A stretch of 64,000 nucleotides of DNA, from positions 1 to 64,000 of the forward strand of contig CAJUBG010000001.1 in the NCBI GenBank assembly GCA_910584575.1, written 5' to 3'. This document shows positions 50,448-60,069 of this stretch, piece by piece (the stretch's first letter is position 1; each line of letters opens with the position of its first letter). The stretch comes from an uncultured Dorea sp. Its GTDB lineage: Bacteria > Bacillota > Clostridia > Lachnospirales > Lachnospiraceae. A program made the translations under genes and the position numbers. Under the pieces are notes generated by a model that searched no databases, was not told where the DNA came from, and was given only the letters and a program-made list of their open reading frames with translations.

Positions 50448-51506
50448 TTATCTCCTTTCCGCCTCTCGCCTCACCTCGTCAAGCTCTGCGCCCGAAAGGA
50501 AGGTAAGCACAATCCTCTTTTTTTCCGTGGCAAACGGCTCAATCATATGCAGGCTGTCCTCCTTCATATGATACGGTCTCCCGTAAACACTGGAATTGGC
50601 CGGTTCCAGACCAACCACATAATCACCGGAGGCTATCGATTTCCACTGCATAAAATAGGGCAGCTCACTCACATTGTATTCCACCTTAAGCCCAATCCCA
50701 AGCTTCTTGTTTACTACCGCGGCAAACGTATTTCCTTCCTGGTCAGCCTCCATCTCATGAAGAAATACATACTCCGGCTCATTGTCTTTTGGCGCCTCCA
50801 TGCGGTTAAAGGCTGCCGCGTTCGATGAAGCTGCCTTATCCCTTGGCGTCACTTTTCTTGTGGGAATCAAAATCTCAGAATCCTCGCACAGAAGGGGATA
50901 GCCAACATTGATGTGGTACAACAGCATCATGGGTTCTCTGCGAAAACCCTCGTTCGTAATCTCATCCTCAATACAGATACGATTCTCACCGTAGCAGGTT
51001 GTAATCTCTCTGCGAAGTACAAGATTCTCCCCGAAAAGCTCAGCCTCACGCATGGTGCCTGATATTGCCGCCACATATTGCTCCCCCGCCCACCTTGCAT
51101 GTGCGCCTACATGCTCTGCCGGCGTCGTGCGAATCCGTCCATGCATAGGATAAGCCTTGCCGTCAATCTCACAGGGGGCGCAGATATTCTCAAGCCCGCA
51201 GGTAAACAGCATCCCGCCCATAATACTGCGTCCGGCCTCCACTCCGTTGGTATCAAAATGATTCCGTCCCATCAGCCCAGGCTTTGCAAGAAAACTTATG
51301 TTATGCCCGCAAAAGGAGACATCTGTAATATCAAGGCATTTATCAGCCATCACACTGAATTTCAGAGGCCCGTTCTTCACCTCAAACGCCTTCATTCCTC
51401 TTGCCCTTCCTTCCTCAAAGGTTACCGGACGCACATACATAAGCTGCTGCATGCTTCCCACTAATCGAAGTAATTCTTTCTTATCTGCCACAGACAATCC
51501 CTCCAT
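50448..51506 (-). CDS. DUF4432 aldose epimerase-like protein
   Basis: A 352-aa protein of the DUF4432 family, galactose mutarotase-like fold. PLKFSVMADKCLDITDVSFCGHNISF, MHGRIRTTPAEH and LYHINVGYPLL contain the His residues likely to bind sugar. Members lie in sugar-utilisation operons and are thought to interconvert anomers or epimers. Here it may equilibrate mannose anomers between the mannosidases and the isomerase; not proven. Confidence 0.82.
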   Translation of the reverse strand: MEGLSVADKKELLRLVGSMQQLMYVRPVTFEEGRARGMKAFEVKNGPLKFSVMADKCLDITDVSFCGHNISFLAKPGLMGRNHFDTNGVEAGRSIMGGMLFTCGLENICAPCEIDGKAYPMHGRIRTTPAEHVGAHARWAGEQYVAAISGTMREAELFGENLVLRREITTCYGENRICIEDEITNEGFRREPMMLLYHINVGYPLLCEDSEILIPTRKVTPRDKAASSNAAAFNRMEAPKDNEPEYVFLHEMEADQEGNTFAAVVNKKLGIGLKVEYNVSELPYFMQWKSIASGDYVVGLEPANSSVYGRPYHMKEDSLHMIEPFATEKKRIVLTFLSGAELDEVRREAERR

Positions 51507-51524
51507 TCCTGTTTCTGTTCTCTG

Positions 51525-52280
51525 TTATTCTCCACGCAAAATCATACCGGCTCTGCGAATCTCCTCTCCGTCTGTGCGGAAAATCTCGAATTCACTGAGT
51601 CCGGGAAGCCCCATATTGACACGCTCGTTTCGGTAAACCATTCCGCTGTCCACCCTCCGTTTTCCGGACATATGAAAACTACTTGCATGGATGTCCTCCT
51701 TCATCAGCCGGATTACCTCTGCATTTACCCCGCTGCCTACCAGAATCTCAATCCGCCCGCCTGCAAGAGCAAGAAGCCTTTTCAAGACCTCCTTACCCGC
51801 CATACAGTCAGACGCCTGACCCGAAGTGAGTATGGTATCTACTCCCAATGAGACAGCCTCCTCCAAGGCCCGTTCAGGGTCCAGGCATACATCAAACGCC
51901 CGATGAAGTGTAAACTGCAATCCATGGGCGCAACTCCGAAGCTCTTTCATCCTGTTAAGATCCAGATTCCCGTCCTCAAGCAGACAGCCGGCTACAACGC
52001 CGTCAGCGCCCAATTCCCGAAACATCTGGATATCCTCCCTTATCATCCGGAATTCCGCATCCGTGTACAAAAAGTCTCCGGCTCTTGGACGAACCAGAAC
52101 ATTTAACTTAATCCTGCATGCTTTTCGTATCTGCTTAAACTGGCTCACACCAGGGGTCGTCCCGCCAATGAGCAGATTGGAGCAGACTTCAAGGCAGTCT
52201 GCGCCTGCCTCCTTGGCAATGATTGCAGACTCCACAGAATCGACGCATACTTCCAGCTTTGATTTCCTATTCATATCCAT
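51525..52280 (-). CDS. cutC: CutC-family TIM-barrel protein
   Basis: A 251-aa protein with the CutC pattern: LEVCVDSVESAIIAKEAGADCLEVCSNL, VLVRPRAGDFLYTD, TLHRAFDVC and ILTSGQ. Originally named for copper homeostasis in E. coli, though the copper link has been disputed and the enzymatic role is unknown. Its place inside a mannoside operon and the sugar-phosphate-binding look of the barrel suggest a metabolic function instead. Confidence 0.87.
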   Translation of the reverse strand: MDMNRKSKLEVCVDSVESAIIAKEAGADCLEVCSNLLIGGTTPGVSQFKQIRKACRIKLNVLVRPRAGDFLYTDAEFRMIREDIQMFRELGADGVVAGCLLEDGNLDLNRMKELRSCAHGLQFTLHRAFDVCLDPERALEEAVSLGVDTILTSGQASDCMAGKEVLKRLLALAGGRIEILVGSGVNAEVIRLMKEDIHASSFHMSGKRRVDSGMVYRNERVNMGLPGLSEFEIFRTDGEEIRRAGMILRGE

Positions 52281-52310
52281 ATTCTCATCAATTTCCTTCG
52301 TATTTTTAAG

Positions 52311-52355
52311 AGAGGCAGCCCCCTTTCAAACACATCCTAAAGGGCTGCCCTCTCT
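52311..52355 (-). promoter_or_regulatory. Stem-loop after the solute-binding protein gene
   Basis: A long G/C-rich stem (GGGCAGCCCTTT paired with AAAGGGGGCTGCC, with small bulges) lies between the binding-protein gene and cutC and has no U-tract. Such stems protect upstream mRNA and lower expression of genes below, as at malE-malF. Confidence 0.65.
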
Positions 52356-52361
52356 CCTATT

Positions 52362-53861
52362 CTACTTCCCTGCCTTCCAATCGTCAATCTGTTTCTGCAT
52401 CTCATCGATTACCTTGTCAATTCCCGTGGCCTCAAGCTTCTCCTGAAGCTTCGGCAGATATTCCTCCGGATCTACGCTTCCTGTATACAGGGATTTTCCG
52501 AATTCATCCATCACGTTTCCGAAGCCTGCCACCTCCGTACTTACCGGCTCTAAGTCAAAATCAAACCCAAAGGACGGCGCCTCTACCGATGAGGAATTGA
52601 ATTCCTTGAAGGTTGCCCATTTGTCAACCGGCTCGTTTTCGAGAACATAAGTGTTAAACAAACCTCCCTGTACCCAGTAGGAAACAGAATAATTCTTTCT
52701 TGTCTCCTCGTTCATCTTAATCTTGTTGTCATACACATAAGGTTTACCCTCTGCCTCTGCCGCTTCGTCTGCCGGAACCTCCACCTTATCCCAGTGCACA
52801 CCCTCGATACCATAGTTTAACAGGTTTCTCAGATACTCGTCCGTATTAATCAGGTTCAGTAGCTCAACCGCCTTTTCGGGATGGTCTGTCTGTGCATTGA
52901 TGGCAGTCAGCGCGCCGCGGGCGGAAATATTGGTCACATAGGTATCCATAATCGGAGTCGCTACCACCTCGTAGCCTAAGTCCTTGCCCCATACCAGCTC
53001 TGCGTATGGCTGTCCGTCGCCCTTTGTCACAAAACGCTTAATGGACTTGTCGTCAGAAGCCGTGGCCGCGTCCTTGTTGATATAGCCGGCCTGATAATAC
53101 TTCCTCATGGTTTTAAGCGTAGACTTCATCTTCTCTGTCTCAAATACATTCTTCACTGTCAGCGTCTCATCCCCATACTCAATTCCCACAGGATTCTGGA
53201 TTAAATCCATATAAATCGGCGCGGAATAGCTGCTGGTTAAGTACATCGGGACAACATCCGGTTCTTTTTCCTTGATCAGCTCAAGCCACGGCTCTAAATC
53301 CTCCAGACTGTGAATCTCATCCACCGGAATTTCATATTTGTCAACGTATTCCTTCGTAAATACCCACATAGGCATGCTTCCGATTTCTTTCTCACTGGGA
53401 ACGCCGTAAGTCTTGCCCTGCACTTTGGCTGCCTCCCAGAAACGCTCGTCTATGTTCTTGTACATCTCGGTATCCTTGATATAATCATCAATCACAAGAA
53501 ACGCGCCTTTGTTGGCGTTCTGGAGATAGTTGTTGGCCCATGAGCAGGTAAAGCACATATCCCAGTCATCCCCTGTATTAATCACAACCTGCATCTTCTG
53601 GTCATAATCACCCCATCCTGCCGTGTTAATCTTAAGCTTCACGCCAATTTTTTCTCCAATATATTCATTTACCTTCTCAAGAACAGCCTCCTGGTCCTTC
53701 TGGGCATCCCCAATCTGCCACCAGATCAACTCCACAATTTCTTCACCGTTAGAATTAGTCTCCGCCTTCTTCTTGCCGCAGCCTGCCAAAAGCCCTGCCG
53801 CCATCACAACAGCTAACCCCGCCGCCGCGAATCTTTTTAATATCTGCCTTTTCATTCTCAC
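52362..53861 (-). CDS. Extracellular sugar-binding lipoprotein
   Basis: A 499-aa family 1-type solute-binding protein. A lipoprotein signal peptide ends LLAGCGKKK (lipobox Cys about 28), so it is anchored outside the membrane. AELIWWQIGDAQKDQ-type start of the mature domain and NLINTDEYLRNLLNYGIEGVHW are typical of LplA/YtcQ proteins that feed LplBC permeases. It captures oligosaccharides for the two permeases coded directly upstream. The ATPase is not coded here; a shared MsmX-type ATPase elsewhere is usual. Confidence 0.9.
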   Translation of the reverse strand: MRMKRQILKRFAAAGLAVVMAAGLLAGCGKKKAETNSNGEEIVELIWWQIGDAQKDQEAVLEKVNEYIGEKIGVKLKINTAGWGDYDQKMQVVINTGDDWDMCFTCSWANNYLQNANKGAFLVIDDYIKDTEMYKNIDERFWEAAKVQGKTYGVPSEKEIGSMPMWVFTKEYVDKYEIPVDEIHSLEDLEPWLELIKEKEPDVVPMYLTSSYSAPIYMDLIQNPVGIEYGDETLTVKNVFETEKMKSTLKTMRKYYQAGYINKDAATASDDKSIKRFVTKGDGQPYAELVWGKDLGYEVVATPIMDTYVTNISARGALTAINAQTDHPEKAVELLNLINTDEYLRNLLNYGIEGVHWDKVEVPADEAAEAEGKPYVYDNKIKMNEETRKNYSVSYWVQGGLFNTYVLENEPVDKWATFKEFNSSSVEAPSFGFDFDLEPVSTEVAGFGNVMDEFGKSLYTGSVDPEEYLPKLQEKLEATGIDKVIDEMQKQIDDWKAGK

Positions 53862-53878
53862 TTTCCTCCTTTTTCATC

Positions 53879-54835
53879 TTACTCTTTTACCGCGCCCACC
53901 GTCAATCCATTTACAAAGTATCTCTGGAAGAACGGATAGGCAAATATAATCGGCAGCGTGGAAATTACCACAATCGCCATCTTAATCGTCTCCTTCGGCA
54001 TATTTGCCGCTGCTGTAATCCCGTCAACGCCCATGGTTGCCTTGTTGTTTGCAAGCCAGTCAATCGAGCTTTCAATCTGGATTAACAGATATTGCAATGG
54101 GATTAAATCTCTGTTATCCATATACATCATGGCATTGAACCAGTCGTTCCAATAGCCAAGCGTCAGGAAAAGCCCAATCGTTGCAAGCCCAGGCAGCGCC
54201 ATGGGAATGACTATCTGAAAAAACAGCCTCCACTCAGACGCCCCGTCAATCTTCGCTGACTCCACAACCGCATCTGGAATACTGGTCTTAAAAAATGTCC
54301 GAAGTACAATTATATTAAATGAGTTCAGACACAGGGGCAGTATAAGCGCCCAGAGTGAATCCTTTAACATAAGTACCTTAGTCACAATCAGGTAATTGGC
54401 AATCATACCGCCGCTAAACAGCATAGGTATGGTGATTACGGTTGTAAAAAATTTGCGGTAGGCGTAGGTTTTTCTGGACAGCGCATAGGCGTAGGTGCCG
54501 GTCAGCAGAAGTCCGATGATGGTTCCCACCACAGTGATAAAAATAGTTACCCCATAGCTTCTTAAGATATTTTCTCCCGCGCTGACGATATATTCGTAAG
54601 CGTAGAAGCTTAATTTCTCCGGAATAAACCGGTATCCGTTCATTGCCAGCGAAGCCTCATCCGTAAATGAGATGATAATGACAAAGATAAACGGAATGAC
54701 ACAGACAAGGGACAGGATTGTCAGGATAATGTTAAATGCAACGTTGGTCGGTGTCTTAATCTGATTGTATTTGCACTCGTCTGCCTCAATCTTTCTAATT
54801 CTTTTCTCCATTTTTCTTCTGGATATTTCAGCCAC
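53879..54835 (-). CDS. Carbohydrate ABC permease, LplC/YtcP type
   Basis: A 318-aa permease with six membrane segments and the EAA loop region ESAKIDGASEWRLFFQIVIPMALPGLA, which binds the ATPase. The C-terminus YPFFQRYFVNGLTVGAVKE is a hallmark of the LplC/YtcP branch. It follows the LplB gene by 21 bases and precedes the binding protein by 17. Confidence 0.9.
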   Translation of the reverse strand: MAEISRRKMEKRIRKIEADECKYNQIKTPTNVAFNIILTILSLVCVIPFIFVIIISFTDEASLAMNGYRFIPEKLSFYAYEYIVSAGENILRSYGVTIFITVVGTIIGLLLTGTYAYALSRKTYAYRKFFTTVITIPMLFSGGMIANYLIVTKVLMLKDSLWALILPLCLNSFNIIVLRTFFKTSIPDAVVESAKIDGASEWRLFFQIVIPMALPGLATIGLFLTLGYWNDWFNAMMYMDNRDLIPLQYLLIQIESSIDWLANNKATMGVDGITAAANMPKETIKMAIVVISTLPIIFAYPFFQRYFVNGLTVGAVKE

Positions 54836-54856
54836 ACTCTCTCCTCCTTCCCTTCA

Positions 54857-55819
54857 CTAAAACAGTGCGTTCTCGCTGTCAACCTTAGATACGATTTTAT
54901 TTGCAATCATAATCAATATGAATCCTACCGTTGACTGGAACAACGCCGCGGCTGAGCTCATTCCAATCTCACCGCTTGTCTTTAAGGCTCGGAAAATATA
55001 TGTATCCAATACATTTGTCACCGGATACAAAGGCCCTGAGTTCCTGGGAAGCTGGTAGAACAAACCAAAATCTGCCTTGAAGATTCCGCCCACAGACATG
55101 ATGAGAAGAATCGTGATTACCGGCTTCAAAAGCGGCAGTGTAATATATTTAATCTGCTGCCATTTCGTCGCCCCGTCCAGAACCGCCGCCTCATAGTAGG
55201 TCTTGTCAATCCCGCAGATGGACGCCAGATAGACTACGGTGTTATACCCCATTCCCTTCCACTGGCTCATGAAAATAATGATAAACGGCCAGTATTTCTT
55301 TTCTGTATACCATGAAACCGGTTCGCCGCCAAACTGTTGGATAATTGCATTAAAATATCCCTTTTCCGGATTTAAAAATGCAAACACACAATAGCTTACG
55401 ACTACCCATGACAGGAAATAGGGTAGGAACATAGAGCTCTGATAAATCTTCATCATTCCCTTGTTCTTAATCTCATTTAACAACAGGGCCAGCACTACCG
55501 GCACCGCGACGCCTAATATAATAAACGTCAGGTTATAAAGCACAGTATTCCTCACAATAATCCACGCGTCGCCGCTGCTGAACAGGAACTTAAAATTGTC
55601 AAACCAGACAGTCTCGCTTGTAAACAGATTGTAGAAAAATCCGTCTCCGGACAACCGGAATTTCTTAAATGCTACCAGGATACCGAACAACGGCAGGTAT
55701 GCAAAAAACAGAAACCAGATTGCGCCAGGCATACTCAAAATAAGCAACTCCTTATTTGCCTTAAGCCGGCTTAAAAAATTTCCCTTCGGCTTTCCGGCTT
55801 TTTTTGTATTCGCCTTCAA
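54857..55819 (-). CDS. Carbohydrate ABC permease, LplB type
   Basis: A 320-aa permease, first gene of the importer operon. SRLKANKELLILSMPGAIWFLFFAYLPLFG and the EAA loop YEAAVLDGATKWQQIKYITLPLLKPVI identify the LplB/YtcO family, partner of LplC. It has a promoter about 110-150 bases upstream with a palindrome overlapping the -35, probably answering the YesN-type regulator at 56068. Confidence 0.9.
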   Translation of the reverse strand: MKANTKKAGKPKGNFLSRLKANKELLILSMPGAIWFLFFAYLPLFGILVAFKKFRLSGDGFFYNLFTSETVWFDNFKFLFSSGDAWIIVRNTVLYNLTFIILGVAVPVVLALLLNEIKNKGMMKIYQSSMFLPYFLSWVVVSYCVFAFLNPEKGYFNAIIQQFGGEPVSWYTEKKYWPFIIIFMSQWKGMGYNTVVYLASICGIDKTYYEAAVLDGATKWQQIKYITLPLLKPVITILLIMSVGGIFKADFGLFYQLPRNSGPLYPVTNVLDTYIFRALKTSGEIGMSSAAALFQSTVGFILIMIANKIVSKVDSENALF

Positions 55820-55976
55820 CTCTTTACCTCCTCCTTTTCGATGACACTCCTCGCTCTCATTTTGCGGCCGCGCTTTCTGATTGGCTGTGGAATGTCCATA
55901 CTGTCCGTCAACTTACCGGTTCGTTAAACTGCAGTATTTTTTATCTGTATCAACTATATCATTGTGCAGTTTGTAT

Positions 55977-55995
55977 TGAAAGTTGAAAACTTTCA
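55977..55995. promoter_or_regulatory. Palindromic operator candidate upstream of lplB
   Basis: TGAAAGTT-GAA-AACTTTCA is a perfect 8-bp inverted repeat. On the minus strand a promoter candidate (TTTCAA, 17 bp, TATAGT) begins inside its border. The YesN-type regulator coded next door is a natural candidate for binding. Confidence 0.55.
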
Positions 55996-56022
55996 GGTTC
56001 ATTGAACAAATTCTAGTATTAA

Positions 56023-56060
56023 AAAATCGCGAAATAATTTGTCCATTATTTCACGATTTT
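56023..56060 (-). terminator. Rho-independent terminator of the yesN-like gene
   Basis: On the minus strand AAAATCG(T)GAAATAAT pairs with ATTATTTC(G)CGATTTT around a 6-base loop, a 15-bp stem with one mismatch followed by TTTTTTAAT. It lies seven bases after the response regulator stop. Confidence 0.85.
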
Positions 56061-56067
56061 GTTCACT

Positions 56068-57576
56068 CTAATATTTTTTCATTTCCCTCATTGAAGCCGG
56101 CGACACTCCATAGCTCTGCTTGAATTTCCGATAAAAGTAACTGGTATCCGGATACCCCACCTGCCTCGCAATCTCGTTAATCTTCATATTCGTATTCAAT
56201 ATCAATTCTTTGGCAATCCCGTTCTTCGTATTGCTCAGATATTGCGCAAATGAGCAACCTACCTCCTTCTGGAAAAGCTGCCCCAGATAAGACGCATTCA
56301 TGTGATACCGATGAGCCAAGGTTTTCAGATTCATATCTTCTCTATAATTCTTGTGCACCTCCGCAACAATCTGGCGCACCACAGGGGTATACATAGAATC
56401 CTCCTCATGCATACACTCAATAATCTCAATAATCTCCGATATAAATGCAGTCTTGATTCCATGAATGTCATCCGCACTGAAAATTGTCTCCATAAGCTCT
56501 GAAAGGTCATGGAATCTTCCGGATTCAAGCTTATACTCTTTCTTCATATCCTGCAAAAGCATTGCCATCTTTACCGCCATCTGGTACAAAGAGCTTACGG
56601 CAGCATCCTTTCGGAGATTATTAATGAACAGATCCTCTATGTAATCCACCGCTGCTTCTTTTTCCTTTTTTAAAATGAATTTCCGAAGCTGCGCTTCATC
56701 CATACGGATCGACTCCGTTTTCCTATTCTGAATCTGGGACAGGCTGACACAGTTTCCATACCCTTCAATAATCAGATACTTTTGAAGCTTCTTTGCACTT
56801 TTGTAGGCTTTTGGAAGTTCTTCAAAGCTCTGGAAAGAATTTCCTAAACAGATAAAAGTCATAATATTAAATCTGCCCTCAATCCTGTCCTGAAGCTCTG
56901 AAAGATATTCCTGCACCTTATCGACACTCGTACCATCCACGAGCATAAGCAGGCTGTCCGGCGGAAGATGTACGATTCTCAAGGGTTCTTCTTTCTTTAA
57001 CTCCACAATCATATCCGTAATCTTCTTTTCTTTCAGCCCCTCCAGGTTCCATTTCATCACAGCCGCATGACAGGTCTGCCCCTCTGGTGGAAGTCCTAAC
57101 ATCTCGGCAAATTTTTCGGCATCGCTTTTCTCGCAATTTCCCTTTAAGAAATGTATCCATTGGTTTTTTTCATCAATGTATGTAAGCTTCTTCTTATCCA
57201 TCTCGTTAAGCTTCCCCACGGTTTCCCGAAGCTGGCGTATAAGCTCATCCTCATCGATTGGTTTCAGGATATAGTTCTCAACATCTAACCGGACCGCTTC
57301 TCTTGCATAGGCAAACTCGTCGTATCCGGTCAGGATGATAAACCTCACCTGCTCCTCCCTCTTACGAATCTCTCGAAGAAGGGTAAGCCCGTCCATCTCC
57401 GGCATACTGATATCCGTTACTACAATCTGCACAGGCTCTCTCTCCCACATCTCAAGAGCCTCCACTCCGTCGTGGGCCATGTGCACCACGCGAAGCCCTA
57501 ATGCCTCCCAGTCCACGATATTGCGGATTCCCTGAAGGATTAACTCCTCATCCTCCACAATCATTACCTTTTTCAT
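56068..57576 (-). CDS. YesN-type AraC-family response regulator
   Basis: A 502-aa regulator. Receiver domain 1-120 with phospho-acceptor Asp55 (VTDISMP), acidic pocket Glu8/Asp9 and Lys105. The middle has no clear domain. The last 100 residues are an AraC double helix-turn-helix (NLKTLAHRYHMNASYLGQLFQKEV, then INEIARQVGYPDTSYFYRKFKQSYGVSP). It overlaps the YesM-like kinase gene by four bases. The pair most likely activates the adjacent importer and mannosidase genes on sensing an extracellular sugar or its binding protein. Confidence 0.9.
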   Translation of the reverse strand: MKKVMIVEDEELILQGIRNIVDWEALGLRVVHMAHDGVEALEMWEREPVQIVVTDISMPEMDGLTLLREIRKREEQVRFIILTGYDEFAYAREAVRLDVENYILKPIDEDELIRQLRETVGKLNEMDKKKLTYIDEKNQWIHFLKGNCEKSDAEKFAEMLGLPPEGQTCHAAVMKWNLEGLKEKKITDMIVELKKEEPLRIVHLPPDSLLMLVDGTSVDKVQEYLSELQDRIEGRFNIMTFICLGNSFQSFEELPKAYKSAKKLQKYLIIEGYGNCVSLSQIQNRKTESIRMDEAQLRKFILKKEKEAAVDYIEDLFINNLRKDAAVSSLYQMAVKMAMLLQDMKKEYKLESGRFHDLSELMETIFSADDIHGIKTAFISEIIEIIECMHEEDSMYTPVVRQIVAEVHKNYREDMNLKTLAHRYHMNASYLGQLFQKEVGCSFAQYLSNTKNGIAKELILNTNMKINEIARQVGYPDTSYFYRKFKQSYGVSPASMREMKKY

Positions 57577-59285
57577 ACTTGACTACCTCCCATAAATCTT
57601 AAGATCACCCGAAGTCCTCCCTGACTCCTTGACTCTAAACGGATTCCACACTCCCTGCCGTAAACAGCCTTAAGCCTCCGATTCACATTGGCAATCCCGA
57701 TAGAAGAATGTTTCTCCATGGTATCCTGTTCAAGCTCTTGATTCTTCGCCTCAATAGCTTCTTGTGTCATTCCTTTGCCGTTGTCCTCCACAATAATCTG
57801 ATAATCTCCCTCCTTCTTAACAAGGATTCTCACAAAGTTATCCTTTTCCTTCAGCCGTATGCCGTGAATAAAATAATTCTCAATCACAGGCTGCAATACG
57901 AACTTAATAATCGGCACCTTAAGATATTCCTCCGGACATTCCACATTTGCCTGAAATTGATTCTGGTACCGGAATTCAAAAAGCTCCATATATTTCTTAC
58001 AATAGTGTAACTCCTGGGCCAGCGTAATAATATCCGCCTCCTTAATCTGCGCCCGAAAGGTGACTGCCAGGCTGTAAAGCATCTTCCCCACCTCCCTGTC
58101 GCCGTTGCAGATTGCCTTCATACGGACAGCCTCCAGCGTATTATACAGAAAATGAGGATTAATCTGGCTTTGAAGTGCGTCCATCTCCGCATTTTTCTGC
58201 TCGATTTCTGCGAGATACTGCTTCTTGATATGTCCGTCCAGCCTGACGCACATTTCATTAAAATATTGTGCAATCACATCAAGCTCATCACCATTTTTAT
58301 CAGTGGGAATACGCACCGCCAAATCTCCGTCCATTACCTTTGTCATACCGTCCAAAATCCGGTTAAGCCTGCCTGCCAGCTTCTGAAGATAGTATCTGAC
58401 AAACATCTCCCCTAATGCCATCACAGCAATTCCCACCAGCACAAACATGACGACAATCGAGAACGGTACTGCTGCCGCCCGCTTCTTTTCAAGATAGCTT
58501 ACGGTATGATACTCCCCCCGCTGCGCCTGTTCTACATATGCGCCAAGCAGAGCCTCAAGCGCATCCTTCTCATCCGCTTTCATAATATCAGCAATCTCAT
58601 ACTCTTTTGAAGAACTGTATACAACCGTTCCGGCATCATGATATACCACCAACTCCGCACGGGAATAGTACTGCCAGATTGACTCGAACTTCTTGCTCTT
58701 AAACCCAAGTATCATGCAGCCCTTGCTCTCCATCGTTGACGGATCGCGAATCTCCTTCAGGTAAGCAAAACTGCCCTCCTTTGCCAGATTGCCACTTTCC
58801 AGCCGCTTCTTAAATTCCTTATCTCCATCCCTCCTGTAACTCTTTCCATCCCTTGTGTACTCTGTAATCTCATCCCGCCCGTAGCTGAACAGCGTGATTT
58901 GGCCAAGGCTTTCGTATGCCTGAAACGCATCCAGAAAAAATTCCTCGATTCCCTTATATTCATTAAGCTTATTTTCAATATAGGTATCCAGGCGGTATTT
59001 CTGGTACACATCCGGCTCGTCCGCCAGATAGTGAAGCACGTCGTTTAACTCCATACTGGAATTGTACAGGTCTTTATGAATATACTCCGCAACATCAGAA
59101 GTATCCTCCAGGTAAGAGACCGCGGACTCGCTCATCATTTCCGTGTAGCTTAAACTCTGTTCCAGGAAACGATTTCTGGTACTGTTAATAAAGAAAATAA
59201 CCAACGCCGATATAGCGCAGACCAGAATCGACGTATAGATAAAAAACAATTTGTGGTAAAGCTGCTTTGAACCCTTGCCCTCCAT
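57573..59285 (-). CDS. YesM-type sensor histidine kinase
   Basis: A 570-aa membrane kinase. One N-terminal membrane segment (LFFIYTSILVCAISALVIFFI), an extracellular dCache-like region to about 270, a second segment (FSIVVMFVLVGIAVMALG), HAMP, and a His_kinase domain with phospho-acceptor His in QINPHFLYNTLEAVR (about 375). The ATP-binding DNGKGM and GIGIANVNRRL-type GLANVNRR motif follow. ATG 59285 with AGGGG eight bases upstream replaces a longer frame into the preceding gene. Partner of the YesN-type regulator. Confidence 0.9.
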   Translation of the reverse strand: MEGKGSKQLYHKLFFIYTSILVCAISALVIFFINSTRNRFLEQSLSYTEMMSESAVSYLEDTSDVAEYIHKDLYNSSMELNDVLHYLADEPDVYQKYRLDTYIENKLNEYKGIEEFFLDAFQAYESLGQITLFSYGRDEITEYTRDGKSYRRDGDKEFKKRLESGNLAKEGSFAYLKEIRDPSTMESKGCMILGFKSKKFESIWQYYSRAELVVYHDAGTVVYSSSKEYEIADIMKADEKDALEALLGAYVEQAQRGEYHTVSYLEKKRAAAVPFSIVVMFVLVGIAVMALGEMFVRYYLQKLAGRLNRILDGMTKVMDGDLAVRIPTDKNGDELDVIAQYFNEMCVRLDGHIKKQYLAEIEQKNAEMDALQSQINPHFLYNTLEAVRMKAICNGDREVGKMLYSLAVTFRAQIKEADIITLAQELHYCKKYMELFEFRYQNQFQANVECPEEYLKVPIIKFVLQPVIENYFIHGIRLKEKDNFVRILVKKEGDYQIIVEDNGKGMTQEAIEAKNQELEQDTMEKHSSIGIANVNRRLKAVYGRECGIRLESRSQGGLRVILRFMGGSQV

Positions 59286-59365
59286 ATCCGATTCCCCTTC
59301 TTTTCTAAATATATAGACAACGCCAACAAGGAAATGCAGCATTTTCTGCATTTCCTCGGCCTTTT

Positions 59366-60031
59366 TTATCTATTTTCAAGCTGTCTCATAACACTCTGGC
59401 TCATAAACATCACCAGAAATCCATAGGCGCTGCCCATGAACAGCACCGTCGTCCCCGCGGAAATCTCGAATGACGCAAGAATAATTAAAAACGCCACAAT
59501 ATTTCCAAGGGTAAATATCGGTTTCACAAACATTAACGTAACCGCGGTTTTTGCAATCTGTATATTGCCCATCTCATAACGGCTGGCAAGCATATAGAGG
59601 TTCGGCGTGACAAGGACTGCCGCCGCAAAAAGCACAATAAACAGAATCGCAAGCAAAAGGCTTCTCACCTGTAACGTGAAAAACTCTATATTCGTCCAGC
59701 ATACCAGAATCACAAGCAACTGCCCTGCCCCAAGCTCTGCCTTTCGGAAAAAGTCCCTTAAATATCCCTTCCTGTAATCACGCAGAGCATTCCCTTGCAT
59801 CCCCCGTATCAGCCGGTTCATGGCATACATCACAGCCGACAATGCCGGTGCCATTGGAAGAAGGCACACAAGGAACAGAGGAAGACATTCCCGAATCTGC
59901 CCCGCCCCTACAAACAGAAGAAACAGCAGCACCGGAATATTGGAAATCACAAACAATATATTTACCGTGAAAAAATAGCACACCTTCTCACAAAATCCTA
60001 ATACCTTCTCTATGTTAAATAATTCTTCCAT
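59366..60031 (-). CDS. DUF624 (YesL-family) membrane protein
   Basis: A 221-aa protein with five or six hydrophobic segments and the family start NIEKVLGFCEKVCYFFTVNILFVISNIPVLLF. YesL proteins accompany YesM/YesN and LplBC importers in many Firmicutes; the exact role is unknown but a part in transport or sensing is assumed. It lies between the alpha-mannosidase and the kinase genes with short gaps, so co-transcribed. Confidence 0.85.
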   Translation of the reverse strand: MEELFNIEKVLGFCEKVCYFFTVNILFVISNIPVLLFLLFVGAGQIRECLPLFLVCLLPMAPALSAVMYAMNRLIRGMQGNALRDYRKGYLRDFFRKAELGAGQLLVILVCWTNIEFFTLQVRSLLLAILFIVLFAAAVLVTPNLYMLASRYEMGNIQIAKTAVTLMFVKPIFTLGNIVAFLIILASFEISAGTTVLFMGSAYGFLVMFMSQSVMRQLENR

Positions 60032-60069
60032 TCCTGAGTCCTTTCTCCAATGATTTTTTATTTTAAAGA

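Noticed and set aside
52311..52355. Classical rho-independent terminator after the binding-protein gene
   Set aside because: The stem lacks a U-tract and the following genes have no visible promoter, so read-through with mRNA stabilisation is more likely.
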